Under the pieces are notes generated by a model. The model saw only the letters and a program-made list of their open reading frames with translations. It was not told the DNA's origin and ran no database searches. Position numbers and translations under genes: made by a program. From contig GG745328.1 in NCBI GenBank assembly GCA_000151295.1, forward strand, positions 1,301,585-1,365,584: a stretch of DNA of 64,000 nt, in the 5' to 3' direction. Origin of the DNA: Allomyces macrogynus ATCC 38327 (lineage: Eukaryota; Blastocladiomycota; Blastocladiomycetes; Blastocladiales; Blastocladiaceae). Shown one piece after another: positions 24,940 to 36,865 of the stretch; within the stretch, counting starts at the first letter, position 1; each line of letters begins with the position of its first letter.

Positions 24940-25767
24940 GCACGCGTCCTCGACTGAGCACCAGCGGACCCGACTTGAGTCATCCTGTTGCTTGCTCCCC
25001 GCCATTCATTCGTGTGGACCGCGGCCGCGCCGGCGCGCCGGCCGCCATGGCGTCTTGTGAGCGGTTGGACTCGTCGTCCGTCACAATGACGCGCGGGATC
25101 ACCATGACGCTCCGGTCACCGGGGCGGTCATCGGGCCAGGATGCGTAGATTCGCACCGCCAGATCGGAGGAGCGATGGGAACGAGGCGGGGGTGGGGGAT
25201 GGCGGCGAGGATGGGGCGGCGGGCGGCTGGGTGAGGGTGGGGGCGATGGCCTTATCGCGCGATCACGGTTGCGCGACTCGCGAGCACCACGGGAGACGGT
25301 CACGCCGATGGCATGCGCGGATCAGGCTGATCAGGTCGGTCGGTCGAGGGTTCGGGCTTCTTTGTGGAGCGGGCGGGGCTCAGCGAGTAGGTCGGTTGCG
25401 ACAGGTCGGGAGGCACGCGAACTTGATCAAGGCGTGCGATGCTTGGCGACAAACTCACGTGCATCCCGCAGGTGGCGTGCATCGAAAGTGGGGCCCTTTT
25501 GCTGAGGCAGCCCACGCCTCTTTGCCGTGTCGGCAGCTGCCTGTCTTCTGCGGGCCACCCGTTCGATCAAACCACGCGCAAGCTTTTGGCTGGCTCCGAC
25601 GTCGATATTGTGTCGCCGCCGCGCGCGCCTCGACATCAGCGACGACGAGGACCCACCAGCTCCACGCAACTTGCTGCAGCCTCTTGAACCAACGCGCGTG
25701 CACCCGGACCGCGCTCCCCGCCAGCATCTGCGACACGACAGCCAACTCCACGACCTGCTCAACCGCC
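24940..25767. other. Divergent upstream region (USP / CaM kinase)
   Basis: About 830 nt. No gene recognised. It contains a conspicuous gggggtgggggatggcgg purine-rich tract around 25185-25210. Confidence 0.4.
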
Positions 25768-27504
25768 ATGAGTCAAGCAGCACAACAGGCCGCCGCCGCC
25801 GCCGCCGCCGCCGTCCGGCCGTGTGAGTACAAGGTCGGCAAGGTGCTTGGTGAGGGCACCTACGCCAAAGTCAAGATGGCCTACCACGTCCGTGTCTCGC
25901 TTCGTGACCACCGTCGGAATGGATGGCGCTCCGACTGATCGCACCGCGTCGCACGCACCCGAAATCCACACAGATCAAGACAGGCCAGGCCTACGCGTGC
26001 AAGATCTGTACGGAGTCGGCGAATCGCGCTGTCGCGACGACCTGCAGAGACTGATTCCCGGCCATTATAGTCAACAAGCAGCTCATGCACGGCCGCGAGC
26101 AGTACGCTCTTGACGTTCGATCGTGCGCCTAATCCTCCGGAGAAACTCATGACTGTCGTGTTCTTCGCGTAGTATGGTCCTGAACGAGATCAACATTTTG
26201 AAAAAGGTGTCGCAGGGCCACCCGAACCTGATAGGCCTCATTGACTATTTTGAGTCGGCCAACAACCTCTACTTGATCATGGAACTGTGCTCGTACGTGT
26301 TTTCCCTGCCTTCTGCCAAAGCATCAACTCCGTGGGTACTCACCACTGGAGACTTGATGTACCGACATAGGGGTGGCGAGCTGTTTTACCGTATCTGCAA
26401 CCGCGGCCACTACTTTGAGGCCGACGCGGCGCGCATCGTGCGCACCATTTGCGACGCCGTCGCCTACCTGCACGACGCCAACATTATCCACCGCGACCTG
26501 AAGCCCGAGGTGCGCACGATCGGTTTGTTGGAGCATCGGCTTCATTACGCGAACACTCACGTCCTCTCGTTTTTGGCTGAGCGTAGAACCTGCTGTTCCG
26601 CACCCCCGACGAGGACTCGGACCTCATGGTACGCCGCCACCCGGGCTGGGCTGAATGCGCTTCTGCCGCACGATTGTCGCTGACGTGACCCTGGTCAACG
26701 ACAGATTGCCGACTTTGGTCTCGCGCGGTGTCTCGAGTCGGAAGCGTTCCCAATGCTCACCACGACGTGCGGCACGCCTGGGTTCATGAGGTACTGCCGG
26801 GCTGAGCGCACCGACCGCGATTGTGCCTTTCCACCTGACCACCAACACCTCCCCCCGAACCTAGTCCCGAAATCCTGCAAAGGAAGCCCTACGGCAAGGC
26901 CGTCGACCTGTGGGCGATTGGCGTAATTGCCTACTTTTTGCTCGTCGGGTACACGCCGTTTGACCGCAACACGACCGCCGAGGAGATTCAGGCCATTGTC
27001 TCGGGCGACTGGACGTTCTCGCCCAAGGAGTACTGGTACGCCCATTCGCTCGCTGACCTTGTCCACCCTTTGCCCGCCCCTCACGCTCACCCACCACCTC
27101 CCCGAACCAGGGCGCACGTCTCCGAGACCGCCAAGGACTTCATCCGTCACCTGCTCAAGCTCGACCCGAACGAGCGCCTGACCGCGCGGCAAGCGCTCGC
27201 GCACCCGTGGCTCGCACCTTACGCGCCCGCTGTCCCCGCCGCCCCTGTTCCTGAGCCCGTCGACGTCCCGGTCACCGCGACCGAGACGGTGCATTCGGCC
27301 CCGGCCGCACCCAATGCGGCCACGCGCGGGATGGCGCCAGGCGACTTATTGCCGCACATTCGCGCCAATTCCAAGTCGGCGGCTGATAAGTTCCGCAGTG
27401 CCGTGCGCACGATGCAGGCGGCCGCGCATTGGGCCAAGTTGTTGGGCGCGCCGGCGGTCAATTTGCCGATGCCGGTTGAGGAGCATTTGCCGGCGGCACA
27501 GTAA
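25768..27504 (+). CDS. CMK1: Calcium/calmodulin-dependent protein kinase (CMK/CaMKI-like)
   Basis: Nine short exons give 378 residues: 25768-25887, 25974-26007, 26071-26101, 26173-26292, 26371-26509, 26587-26628, 26705-26790, 26865-27035, 27111-27504. An alanine tract (GCC repeat) lies in the N-terminus. Kinase motifs are LGEGTYAKVKMA, AYACKI, NEINILKKVS, HRDLKPENLL, IADFGLAR, CGTPGFMSPEIL, and GYTPFDRN. The C-terminus ends DLLPHIRANSKSAADKFRSAV, the place and character of the CaMKI autoinhibitory and calmodulin-binding segment. Expected activators are Ca2+/calmodulin and, by the activation-loop Thr, an upstream CaMKK. The first donor (gtccgt at 25888) is the least typical. Two exons are only 31 and 34 nt. 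The reading frame closes perfectly across all nine exons. Confidence 0.88.
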
Positions 27505-27769
27505 GAGGCCGGTGAGGTCTGCACGGCAGGATGGGGTTCGTTTCTTTTCCGGTTCAAGGTTAGGGGAGGGATTCGGTTGTTTTGGCTTGTTATTATAGGG
27601 CGTCTGCTTTGTTTGACCTACTTTCTCTCCCGCTCACGCTCGCGCTGAAGGCTCGCAAACGATGGGTCACAAACCACGTCTATCAAATGGGCAGCAGCAG
27701 GGCCAAATCTTGGGGTTCCAAAAAGCATCCTCCACCATCCTCCTCTCTCACTACCTCCAGCATTGCGCA

Positions 27770-28750
27770 TCACGGCACGCGCTCCACTTCAATCAACGGC
27801 GCCGCCATCCCACCCGCTGTCAATGGCGGCGGCGGCGGTAATCCCTGCAAGATCATGGCCAGCACCTTCATGAACGCAAGGTGCTCGTCGACCGTAATCG
27901 GCGCACGGCCCCACCTCGCCCGGTCGTACGTGTCCAAGTATCGCTTCGCCAACCGTTTATCGACCAACCGCGCGGCCACCAGACGGCGAAACCACGCGCG
28001 GACAGGTAACGCCCGAAGCCTTGGTGCCGGCGGCACGCTCGCGCCGGGTTGCGGCGTAACGGGTCCAGCCGCACGACTCCGCGGGATCCATGGCGCCGTG
28101 CCCGCACTCGTCGACGTGACCCCCGATAAACTGGTCGCCGCGGGAGCGGCGGACACTGGTCGCCCCGGTCCGCGCGGTGGTAGTGGTAGTGGTGGCCGGG
28201 CCGCAACAGGCTGCATCCTCGCGACGGGCGGGAACGGCGCGAGCCGGTCAGCGAGCAAGTCAAGCGAGGCCACAGCCGCGTCGCGGAACTGCGTGTCGGC
28301 GAGCGGCGAGTCCGGCTCGCCCCACTCGACGGCGGCACTCGGAGTGCCCGGTGCCGGTCCACACGCGCGCGCAATGGACTGCGCGCGGTCGAGCGAGGTG
28401 GCAATGTGCGTGTGCACGTGGTGCGGCAAGTCCATGGCGGACGTGGGCACGTAGAGTTTCGGCAGGAGGGCGAGCGCCGTGCGGACCGTCATGAATCGGG
28501 AAAACGAGAAGAGGAGCGCCGCGGTGACGAGGAGCGCATAGGACCCGACAATGATGAGTTGCAGGTACATGGCCGTGGGGGGTGGTTTGTCGAGGGCTTG
28601 CACGAACAGGTCGACCCCGGTCAGGATCAGGCAGATGGCGGTGCCGAACCAGACGACCATCTGGAAGAGCGACCACAGGAAAGACTTGATCGCGGGGACG
28701 AGCGGCAGTTGCGTCCCGGGGGCACCGGGGAGGGGGCGTGCGGGTGCCAT
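27770..28750 (-). CDS. DLT1-like membrane protein (two transmembrane segments)
   Basis: Modelled as one exon of 326 residues from ATG 28750. The same frame stays open to ATG 29485, so the N-terminus may be longer. Two adjacent membrane helices follow the start (FQMVVWFGTAICLILTGVDL and LQLIIVGSYALLVTAALLF). Next comes a conserved-looking cytosolic stretch, LPKLYVPTSAMDLPHHVH, an EWGEPDSP motif, and a C-terminal helix set (FRRLVAARLVDKRLAKRYLD). The order of two helices, a 'P-K-x-Y-x-P' segment with 'DLP', then a late helical region is what I recall for fungal Dlt1 (defect at low temperature). That family has no established biochemical function. The gene is convergent with CaM kinase and divergent from TOP2. 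The name is an inference from pattern memory. Confidence 0.55.
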   Translation of the reverse strand: MAPARPLPGAPGTQLPLVPAIKSFLWSLFQMVVWFGTAICLILTGVDLFVQALDKPPPTAMYLQLIIVGSYALLVTAALLFSFSRFMTVRTALALLPKLYVPTSAMDLPHHVHTHIATSLDRAQSIARACGPAPGTPSAAVEWGEPDSPLADTQFRDAAVASLDLLADRLAPFPPVARMQPVAARPPLPLPPRGPGRPVSAAPAATSLSGVTSTSAGTAPWIPRSRAAGPVTPQPGASVPPAPRLRALPVRAWFRRLVAARLVDKRLAKRYLDTYDRARWGRAPITVDEHLAFMKVLAMILQGLPPPPPLTAGGMAAPLIEVERVP

Positions 28751-29658
28751 GGTCGTGGGTAGGAGTGGTGGGCCAGATGAGGTGCCGGTCTCTTGCAGCT
28801 GCGCGTCGTCGACATGGTGGTGGTGCAGATGGTGCACGAGCGCGTGCCCGGTCCCGTCAGTTGTTGTGGCTGTATTCGTCGATCCGGCACGTCCGCCGCG
28901 CGACGACGATGCGGGAGACGGCGACCGGCGTAGCGGGATGAGGTGTACGGCAAGGGCTGCCGGTGTCGAGGCCAGCACGGCAGGCGGCAGGCCCGAAGTA
29001 CTGGCGCGGTGCGGCGTGGCTCGAGCCACGGGTACGAGCGGGATCGGTGCGGCGTCGAGTGCTGAGTGGAAGCGGCGGATTCGACCGCGTATTGCGGCCC
29101 CGCCGCGTGCAATTGGGGTGGCCGAGGATGAAGAATTCGAGGCAATCGCAGTGGCGGCATGGTGGTGGAAGGGGCGCGCGGGCGATGGCGGTCGCGCGGC
29201 AGCCGGCATGTTAGTGCGGCGCATGTCGGGTGCGGGCGCGTGTAGTGCATCGAGTTGTGAGTGCGGCGAGTTGGGCGCCGGCGCGCCGTGAGAGGCTGAA
29301 GCAAGGGCGCCGTCGTTGGCCCAGCAGGGGCAAGGTTGTGCGCGACGTGGAACGGTGGAGGCGCGAGACAAAGCGGGGCAATGGCGCATTGATGCGTGAC
29401 CGCACGCGATAGTCACGACAAGCACGCGCTTGATCACCGCAGACGAGCGAGACGTCCATGCGCGATGGTCGCTCATTGACGACAACGACCATCACAACCA
29501 CCCGACGAATCGACGGCCAGCCCGTCGCGAACCGGCACTCGAACCTGCTCTCACTCGCTGCACCGCGCTCTCGGCGCCCGGCGCACCCGCCGCCAGCCGA
29601 ACCGCCTCTCCCGCACGCGCTTCCCGGCCCGCTGCAGTGATTCACACCGCGACCAACC
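28751..29658. other. Divergent upstream region (DLT1-like / TOP2)
   Basis: About 900 nt. The DLT1-like frame remains open on the minus strand to 29485 but is His/Ser/Ala-rich and unconserved. It could be an N-terminal extension or untranslated leader. Confidence 0.4.
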
Positions 29659-32600
29659 ATGTCCGACTCGGACTTCCTCGCCTCGGGCGACGACGACTAC
29701 GGCGCACCGCCCCCCCGCGCCTTAAGGCCAAGGCCAGGGGGAAGGGCCGCCGCAGCTCCGCCTGCCGCGGCCAAACCCAAGCCGAAGCGTGCGCCGGCCA
29801 AGAAGAAGACCGCCGCTGCCGCTGCGACTGCCGACGCCATGGACGTCGACAGCGACTCGGACGGCGCGGCCCCACCAAGGCCCCCTGCGTCGTCATCGTC
29901 AGCCGTCGCCGGGACGGGCAAGGGCAAGTCGGTCGAGGAGACCTACCAGCGCAAGTCGCAGATCGAGCACATCCTTCTCCGGCCCGACACGTACATTGGC
30001 ACGGTCGAGGCTGTCGACGCGCCCATGTGGGTGCTCAACGCCGCCAACGAATTCGAGTACCGGTCGATCCACTACGTACCCGGTCTCTTTAAGATCTTTG
30101 ACGAGATTCTCGTGAACGCGGCCGACAACAAGACGCGCGACCCGTCCATGGACTCGATCAAGGTCACGATCGACACGGACGCGAACCTGATTTCCGTCTG
30201 GAACAATGGCCGCGGGATCCCCGTGCAAATGCACAAGGAGGAAAAGCTCTACGTGCCCGAACTGATTTTCGGCCATTTGCTCACCTCGTCCAACTACAAC
30301 GACAACGACAAGAAGGTCACGGGCGGGCGCAACGGGTACGGCGCCAAGCTCACCAATATCTTTTCGACCGAGTTTTCTGTCGAGACGGCCGACAAGGACT
30401 CGGGTAAGAAGTTTAAGCAAGTGTTTTCCAACAACATGGGCAGTCGCACGCTGCCCGTGATCTCCGACAACAAGAAGGGCGAAGAGTACACGAAAATATC
30501 GTTCAAGCCGGACTTGGCCAAGTTTGGCATGGCCTCGCTCGACGCCGACATTGTCGCGCTGCTCAAGAAGCGCGTCTACGACATGGCCGGGTGCGTGCGC
30601 AGCGTGAAGGTCTGGCTCAACGGTGACCGCGTCAAGGTTCGCGACTTCAAGGCCTACGTGCAAATGTATCCCAAGAGCCAGGAGGGCACGCTCGTCTACG
30701 AAGTGGTCAACGACCGGTGGGAAGTGGCGGTCGCGCCGTCCGACGAGCAGTTTCGGCACATGTCGTTTGTCAATTCGATTTGCACGTCCAAGGGCGGCAC
30801 GCACGTCAACTACGTTGTCGACCAAGTCGTCTCGAAGCTGCAAGAGGCCGTCGTCAAAAAGGCCAAGACCGCCAAGCTCACGCCGTTCCAGGTCAAGAAT
30901 CACCTGTGGGTCTTTGTCAACTGTTTGATCGAGAACCCGTCGTTCGACTCGCAGACCAAAGAGAACATGACGCTCCGCGCCGCGCATTTCGGGTCCAAGT
31001 GCCCGCTCTCGGACGACTTCCACAAGAAGGTGCTCAAGTCGGGCGTGCTCGACAAGCTGCTCAATGCGGCCGCCGCCAAGCAGGACCAGTTGCTGAAAAA
31101 GACGGACGGCAAGAAATCGTCGCGCGTCACGGGCATTGTCAAGCTTGACGACGCTAACAATGCCGGCACGCGGCAGGCATCCAAGTGCACGCTCATCTTG
31201 ACCGAAGGTGATTCCGCCAAGACGATCGCCGTGGCCGGGCTCGCCGTCGTCGGGCGCGATAATTACGGCGTCTTCCCGCTGCGCGGCAAGCTGCTCAACG
31301 TGCGTGACGCGGCCGGGTCGACGGTCAGCAACAATGTCGAGATCCAGCACCTGAAAAAGATTCTCGGGTTGCAGCAGGGCAAAGTCTACAAGGACGCGTC
31401 TTCGCTGCGCTACGGCCATCTCATGATCATGACCGATCAGGACCACGACGGGTCGCACATCAAGGGGCTCATCATCAATTTCCTCGACCAGTTTTGGCCG
31501 TCGCTGCTGCAAATCCCGGACTTCCTGTGCGAGTTTATCACGCCGATTGTCAAGTGCACCAAGGGCACGCGCGAGCTCGTCTTCTACACGATTCCGGAGT
31601 ACGAGCAGTGGCGCGAGCGCACCGACACGGGCTCGTGGAAGATCAAGTACTACAAGGGTCTTGGCACGTCGTCGCGCGAAGAGGCCAAAAAGTACTTTTC
31701 GAACCTCGACAAGCATCGCAAACCGTTTGACCCGTGCACGCAAGAGGACCGCGCATTGATCGACATGGCGTTCAACAAGAAAAAGGCCGACGAGCGCAAG
31801 CAGTGGCTGGCCACGTATACGCCGGGCACCTACATGGACCACGCGCAGGACTCGATTTCGATCACCGACTTTGTGAACAAGGAGCTGATGCTGTTTTCGA
31901 TTGCCGACAACCACCGGTCGATTCCGTCGGTCGTTGACGGGCTGAAGCCGGGCCAGCGCAAAATCCTCTACGGGTGCTTCAAGCGCAAGCTCAAGGGTGA
32001 GGTCAAGGTGTTCCAGCTCGCCGGGTATATCTCGGAGCACACAGCCTACCACCACGGCGAACAGTCGCTGTGCGCAACGATCATTGGCATGGCGCAGGAC
32101 TTTGTCGGCAGCAACAACGTGAACGTGCTCGAACCGTGCGGTCAATTCGGTACGCGGCTGCAGGGCGGGCAGGACGCGGCCTCGCCGCGTTATATTTTCA
32201 CGGCCCTGCCGACCGTCACACGCCGGCTGTTCCACCCGCAGGACGACGCGCTGCTCAACTACCTCGAGGACGACGGCCAGCGGATTGAGCCGGCGTGGTA
32301 CCTGCCGGTGTTGCCCATGGTCCTCGTCAACGGCAGCCAAGGGATCGGGACGGGCTGGTCGACGTCGATTCCAAACTACAACCCGCTCGATGTGGTTGAG
32401 AACCTGCGGCGCATTATGCGCGGGGAATCGCCCGAGGATATGGTCCCGTGGTACCGCGGGTTCAAGGGCTCGATCTCGCGCATGGGCACCGACCGGTTTA
32501 AAGTGCAGGGCATTTGCACGCGCGTCGACGACACGACGATCGAGATTACGGAATTGGCGATTGGGACGTGGACGCAGACGTTCAAGGCGATGCTCGAAGA

Positions 32601-34418
32601 CTACATGACGGGCGACGCACCCGTGATTACCGACTACAAGGAGTACCATACCGACACGGCCGTGCATTTTGTGATCACGCTGGCCCCCGCGTGGGCGAAT
32701 GCCGACATGGACGCGCTCGACAAGAAGTTCAAGTTGACGACGACCTTAGCCACGTCGAACATGGTGTGCTTTGACGAGCACGGGCGCATCAAGAAGTACG
32801 CGTCGACGACGCAGATCTTGCAGGAGTTTTACACGCTGCGGCTCGCGTATTACGGCAAGCGCAAGGAGTGGCTCACGACGCAGCTGCTGAAGGAGTACTC
32901 GCGGCTCGAGAACCGCGTACGGTTCGTGACCGAGGTGATTAACCGCACGCTGATCATTGAGCGTAAGAAGAAGGCGCAGCTGTGCACGGAGCTGCGGCAG
33001 CGCAAGTATCTCGAGATTGCCAAGGACGGGTCGCTCAAAGAAGCCAGCAACGACGACGACGAGACCGAGGTCGAGGACGCGTCGACAACCGGGTTCGACT
33101 ACCTGCTGTCGATGCCGCTCTACTCGCTCACGTTTGAAAAGGTCGAGCAGCTCGAGGCAGAAATGATGAAGAAAAAGGCCGAGCTCGACTACGTCTTATC
33201 GCAGTCGCCCGAGGACATGTGGCAGACCGACTTGGACGCGTTTGTGGCCGACTGGCACGCCGCCGAGGACCACCGCGTCGCCAACGAGACTAAGGGCAAC
33301 AGACGTGGGGCCGGTGCGGCCGCGGGTAAGGGCAAGGGGAAAGCCGCGCCCTCAAAGCGCAAGGCCGCAGCTGCGGTCGACGCGTTTGACGACGAGTTTG
33401 TCGCCACGGCGCCCAAGCGCGCACGTGCCGCGCCCAAGAAGGCCGCAGCCGCTGCGGTAAAGGTCGAGGAACCGGAACCCGTCAAGCCTGCACCCGCGTT
33501 GCGCGCGCGTGCGGCCAAGACAGCCGCGGTCAAGGCCGACCCGGACGACGAGTGGGCCATGGACGTCGACGACGCACCCGCGGCGAAGCCCGCTGCGACC
33601 GCAGTGGCCGCCAAGAAGCAGTCGACGATGGACGATTTCTTTTCGGCCGTGACGCGGAACCCGCCGGGACTCGCGGCCGGGTCGGCGTCATCGTCGACGG
33701 CGTCGTCGCCCGTCCCACCCGCCGAACCGACCAAGCCCAAGCGCGGGCGGCCGAAGAAGGCGGCAGTGGCCGAGCCTGCAGCACCCGCGCCCGCTCCTGC
33801 ACCGCCCGCGCCGAAACCGGCAGCCAAGCGGCCGGTCGTGGAGCTCGACGGCGATGACGATGACGACGACGACTTATCTGCGCGGCTCAAGCGGTTGCGC
33901 GAGTCGAAGAAGGTGGGCGCCGCGGCGGCGCCGGCTTTGTCGAGTGTTGGTGCGCAACGTACGTCATTTTGGTTCTTCCCCCCCCCCCCCCCCCCTCTCC
34001 GTCGCAGACTTGAACTGATCCATGTCGCGTCCTCTCGCTAGTGATCTCGCCGCACGCGCCCCCGCCACTGCCATGACCCTCTCGCCGTCGCCCATTATCG
34101 GCAGACCCGTCCCGCGCGCAACCACGACGGCGTCCAAGTTCTCGGTCGCGTCGGACGACAGTCCGGCACCGAAACCCCAGGCCGCGCGGGCGGCCGCGAA
34201 AGGCTGTCGTGTCCGACAGCGACGACGACAACGACAACGACAACGACGATGTGGTGGTCGCGGCACCGAGCCGGCCCGCCGCGTCCACGACGGCGGCACG
34301 GCCCGCGCGCCGGGCGGCCGCAGCGAAACCGGTGCCGCGGCAAGCGGTGGTCCTGGATTCGGATGATGACGACGATGGGTATGTGGAGCCCGATGATAGC
34401 GGGAGCGATTTTGAGTGA
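29659..34418 (+). CDS. TOP2: DNA topoisomerase II
   Basis: Two exons, 29659-33958 and 34105-34418, give 1,537 residues. GHKL ATPase motifs are RPDTYIGT, NAADN, GRGIPV, and GGRNGYGAKLTNIF. The transducer has the QTKENMTLR switch-Lys region. TOPRIM motifs are EGDSAKT (~516) and DQDHDGSH (~593). The winged-helix domain carries the catalytic tyrosine in SPRYIFTALPT (Tyr ~845). The tower and C-gate are complete. The C-terminal domain is Lys/Ala/Pro-rich with KRGRPKKAA and, after the intron, RGRPRKAVVSDSDDD. It ends in an acidic tail, as in other fungal Top2. It relaxes and decatenates DNA in the nucleus. The single intron (33959-34104) contains an 18-C run. Its proximal acceptor (34009) would give an immediate stop, so the distal one is used in this model. 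Confidence 0.93.
33978..33995 (+). repeat. Poly-C tract (18 C) in the TOP2 intron
   Basis: A run of 18 cytosines followed by tctccgtcgcag. It forms a strong polypyrimidine tract before the proximal 3' splice site. Length may vary or be misassembled. Confidence 0.9.
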
Positions 34419-34822
34419 AGAGGAGTGGGATCTGAGTGGGTGGAGTGTGTTGCTGTTACGTGTGGAATAAATGAAAAGGATTTGGTTTTCTTGTCGCTCG
34501 CAATGTTGGCACAGCAAAAGACGGACTTGAATCGCGGATGGGTGAAAAGAGGGTGTACAAACAACGCGACGACGCAGCCGTCATGTTTATTATTGTCAAA
34601 ACGGGTTCAAGAAACAAGACGGAGGGAAGCCGACCGGTCGGCCAGCGGCGGGCAGGAGGGGCCAAAAATACAAGACGAAATGATAGGATCAAAACGGTTG
34701 AATGGGGACCGAATACTGGCGCGATCGCGGACAAGAACGAGAGGGACAACGCATCCAAAACGGCAAGAGCCACGACAATAACAGGCGGGAAGCCAGGCAA
34801 TAATGAACCCCAGACCGCGACA
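34419..34822. other. Convergent intergenic spacer
   Basis: 404 nt between the 3' ends of TOP2 and the GATA-like factor. No gene seen. Confidence 0.5.
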
Positions 34823-36865
34823 TCAGCTCGATGCGGCTGCGGGAACCGCGGCCGCGGCCGCGGCCGTCGTCGGCGGCAGCACGTGTTTGCACTCTTTACA
34901 CTTGGCGTCGGTCGCGAGCGCCTCGGACTTGGTAGGGATGTAGTGGCAGTGCGCGCAGTGAATGCGACCGTTGCGGCTTGAAGATAAGGTGGGGAACGGA
35001 GATGGTGCTGTTAGTCGATGAACACAACATAACTCACTCCCGTCGCGTCACGTCGCGCTGTCGAGAAAGAAAAAGAGAAAGACGTACTTGAACCGCAACC
35101 CACACTGATTGCACAAAATCACATTCTCGGCCCACCCGGTCCGCCACGTAGACTGCGCTGATTTGGTCGTCTTGCAGCTGCCGCATGTCTTCATACGCAC
35201 AGCCGCCGGCTCGCCCGGAACCGTGGCCGACGCCTGCAACGACGTCGTCCTCCGCCTCGCCGGCTTTGGCGCGACAGGCAACGCGCCCACAGTCGGCGAC
35301 ACCGTCTGCAGCGGTGGAGCCGTGGCGCGCATCGTTGGGCTGGCGGGGGACCCGGGCCGGCGCAAGTTACGCATGAGCGGGGTGAGCGACGTTTCCATGA
35401 CGTGCAGTGGGGGTGGCGGAGGGAACGACGGCGATGCCGGCGCGGGCGGGGCGTACGCCGGGAGCGGTTGCTGCTGCAGCTGCGACGGCGCTGGAGACGC
35501 AGAAAACGGCATGAACGCGGCAGGCAGCGGGAGCGGCGGCGGCGGCGGCCGCCGTGGGATGGGCGCCGCATCCATATCCGGGAAATAGAACGACGAGAAG
35601 GGCGGGAGCGTGACGCGAGGCGGGTCCGGCACCACGGGCAACGGCACTGGTGCAGGCGACGGCAGGGTGCGTGTTGGCGGGACCGACGCAGGTTCCGGCG
35701 CGACCGTCACGACATCAAGGTCCATGGCATCGTCGTCGACGTCGTCGTTCTCGACGACTTCCGTATCCGTATTATCGTCTTCGTTCTCGCCTGCGGGGCC
35801 CAGCAAGGGTGAAGGCGCGCGCGACGGCGGCACGCTGTCGGACCCGTCGTAAATGTTCTCGAGCCGTGACGGCGCCGCCGCCGAAATGCGGGGACCGCGC
35901 ACGTCGTACCCGTACATGGGCACGGGCACGGGCAATGGCGGTGGTGAGGGGTTCGCGTCGTACCGGCGCGCCGCTGCCGGGTCGGTGAGGTCGTCGGCGT
36001 CCTCGTCAAAGTCAGCTGAGGACGTGACCCCCGGGAGCATCAAGTGCGACGGCAGCGCGTGCGGCCGTGGGGAGGTCGACCCCGTGCGACTCGCGGCCGC
36101 AGCAGCAACGGCTGGGTGCAAGTGCAGCGGCGACGGCGACCGCGCGGTCATGAGCCCGCCGAGCGGGACGAGCGGGGACCCGCGGGTGCCCGACGTCTTG
36201 CGTGACCGTGGGACTGGGATTCCGTTACCGGATGGCGACGTTGCGACAACGGCGGGTAATTGCATGGGGGGCAGTGCCGTCAGGCCCGAGAACGGGCTCA
36301 ACGCGGGCGCATCAACCAGGTCCGATGAACGAAGGACGGCCCGTGGCGCCGAGGCCGACTCGACGAGCCCGAGATGCGACGCCGACCGAACACGATGCGG
36401 CGCGCGCAACGACCATTCCGCCGCGGGTCCCTGGACACGCACACGCGCCGAAGCCGTGCGCAGACGGGGACTGCGCATGGTCCCCGGGCTCCCGCCCGCA
36501 GCGCTCAAGGCACCGAGCGATGGCGACGACCCCTCCGTCCGAGCGCGCGCGTGCGCGTGCAGCGGCACTTCGAGCGTGGTCGGAGCGGGTGCGGCAGCGG
36601 ATGCGGCCGCGGCTTCGGCTGCGTCCCAGGCAAACGGGATTTGGAAGACGACGCCCGGTGTGGCATTGGCAAGGACGAGCGGCGAGGGTGCGCGCGTGGG
36701 CATCGATTTGCGGCGCGGGCGCTTGAAGTGCGCGTCGGCGCCGAGCGTGTGGTGCAGGCGCGCATCGACGGCAGTGGGCGGAGGGCTCGGCGCGGGGCCC
36801 GGAGCGGGGTTGGCCGCCATCTTGGCGGTGTCGGCGGGTTGGTGAGGTTGGTAGTTGGCAAGCAC
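34823..36865 (-). CDS. GATA-like zinc-finger transcription factor
   Basis: Two exons, 36865-35088 and 34976-34823, give 643 residues. The first ~550 residues are Pro/Ser/Ala-rich with an acidic patch (ENEDDNTDTEVVENDD), plausible as an activation region. At the end lies a GATA-type finger: CGSCKTTKSAQSTW, a Trp-containing loop, then LCNQCGLRF, the last joined across the intron. It is followed by a second Cys pair set, IHCAHCHY and CKECKHVL. That Cys2-Cys2 extension may form a further treble-clef. The Trp-spacing loop is longer than in classic GATA fingers, so DNA specificity cannot be read off. It resembles Ash1/ASD-4-like fungal GATA proteins in layout only. The first ATG (36865) was used. 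A second in-frame Met lies 15 codons later. Confidence 0.7.

Noticed and set aside
24715..25005. Longer universal stress protein starting at ATG 25005
   Set aside because: A strong TATA box for the same strand lies inside this extension (24939-24933). The extra residues are unconserved low complexity.
29899..32667. A 922-codon open frame on the minus strand across TOP2
   Set aside because: It is antisense to a clearly conserved topoisomerase II. Long antisense frames are expected where GC-rich third codon positions suppress stops. The protein has no family motif.
34022..34200. Separate frame reading ASKFSVASDDSPAPKPQAAR after TOP2
   Set aside because: It would need a frameshift to reach the acidic tail. 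The distal acceptor at 34104 reaches the tail directly in another frame and yields RGRPRK.
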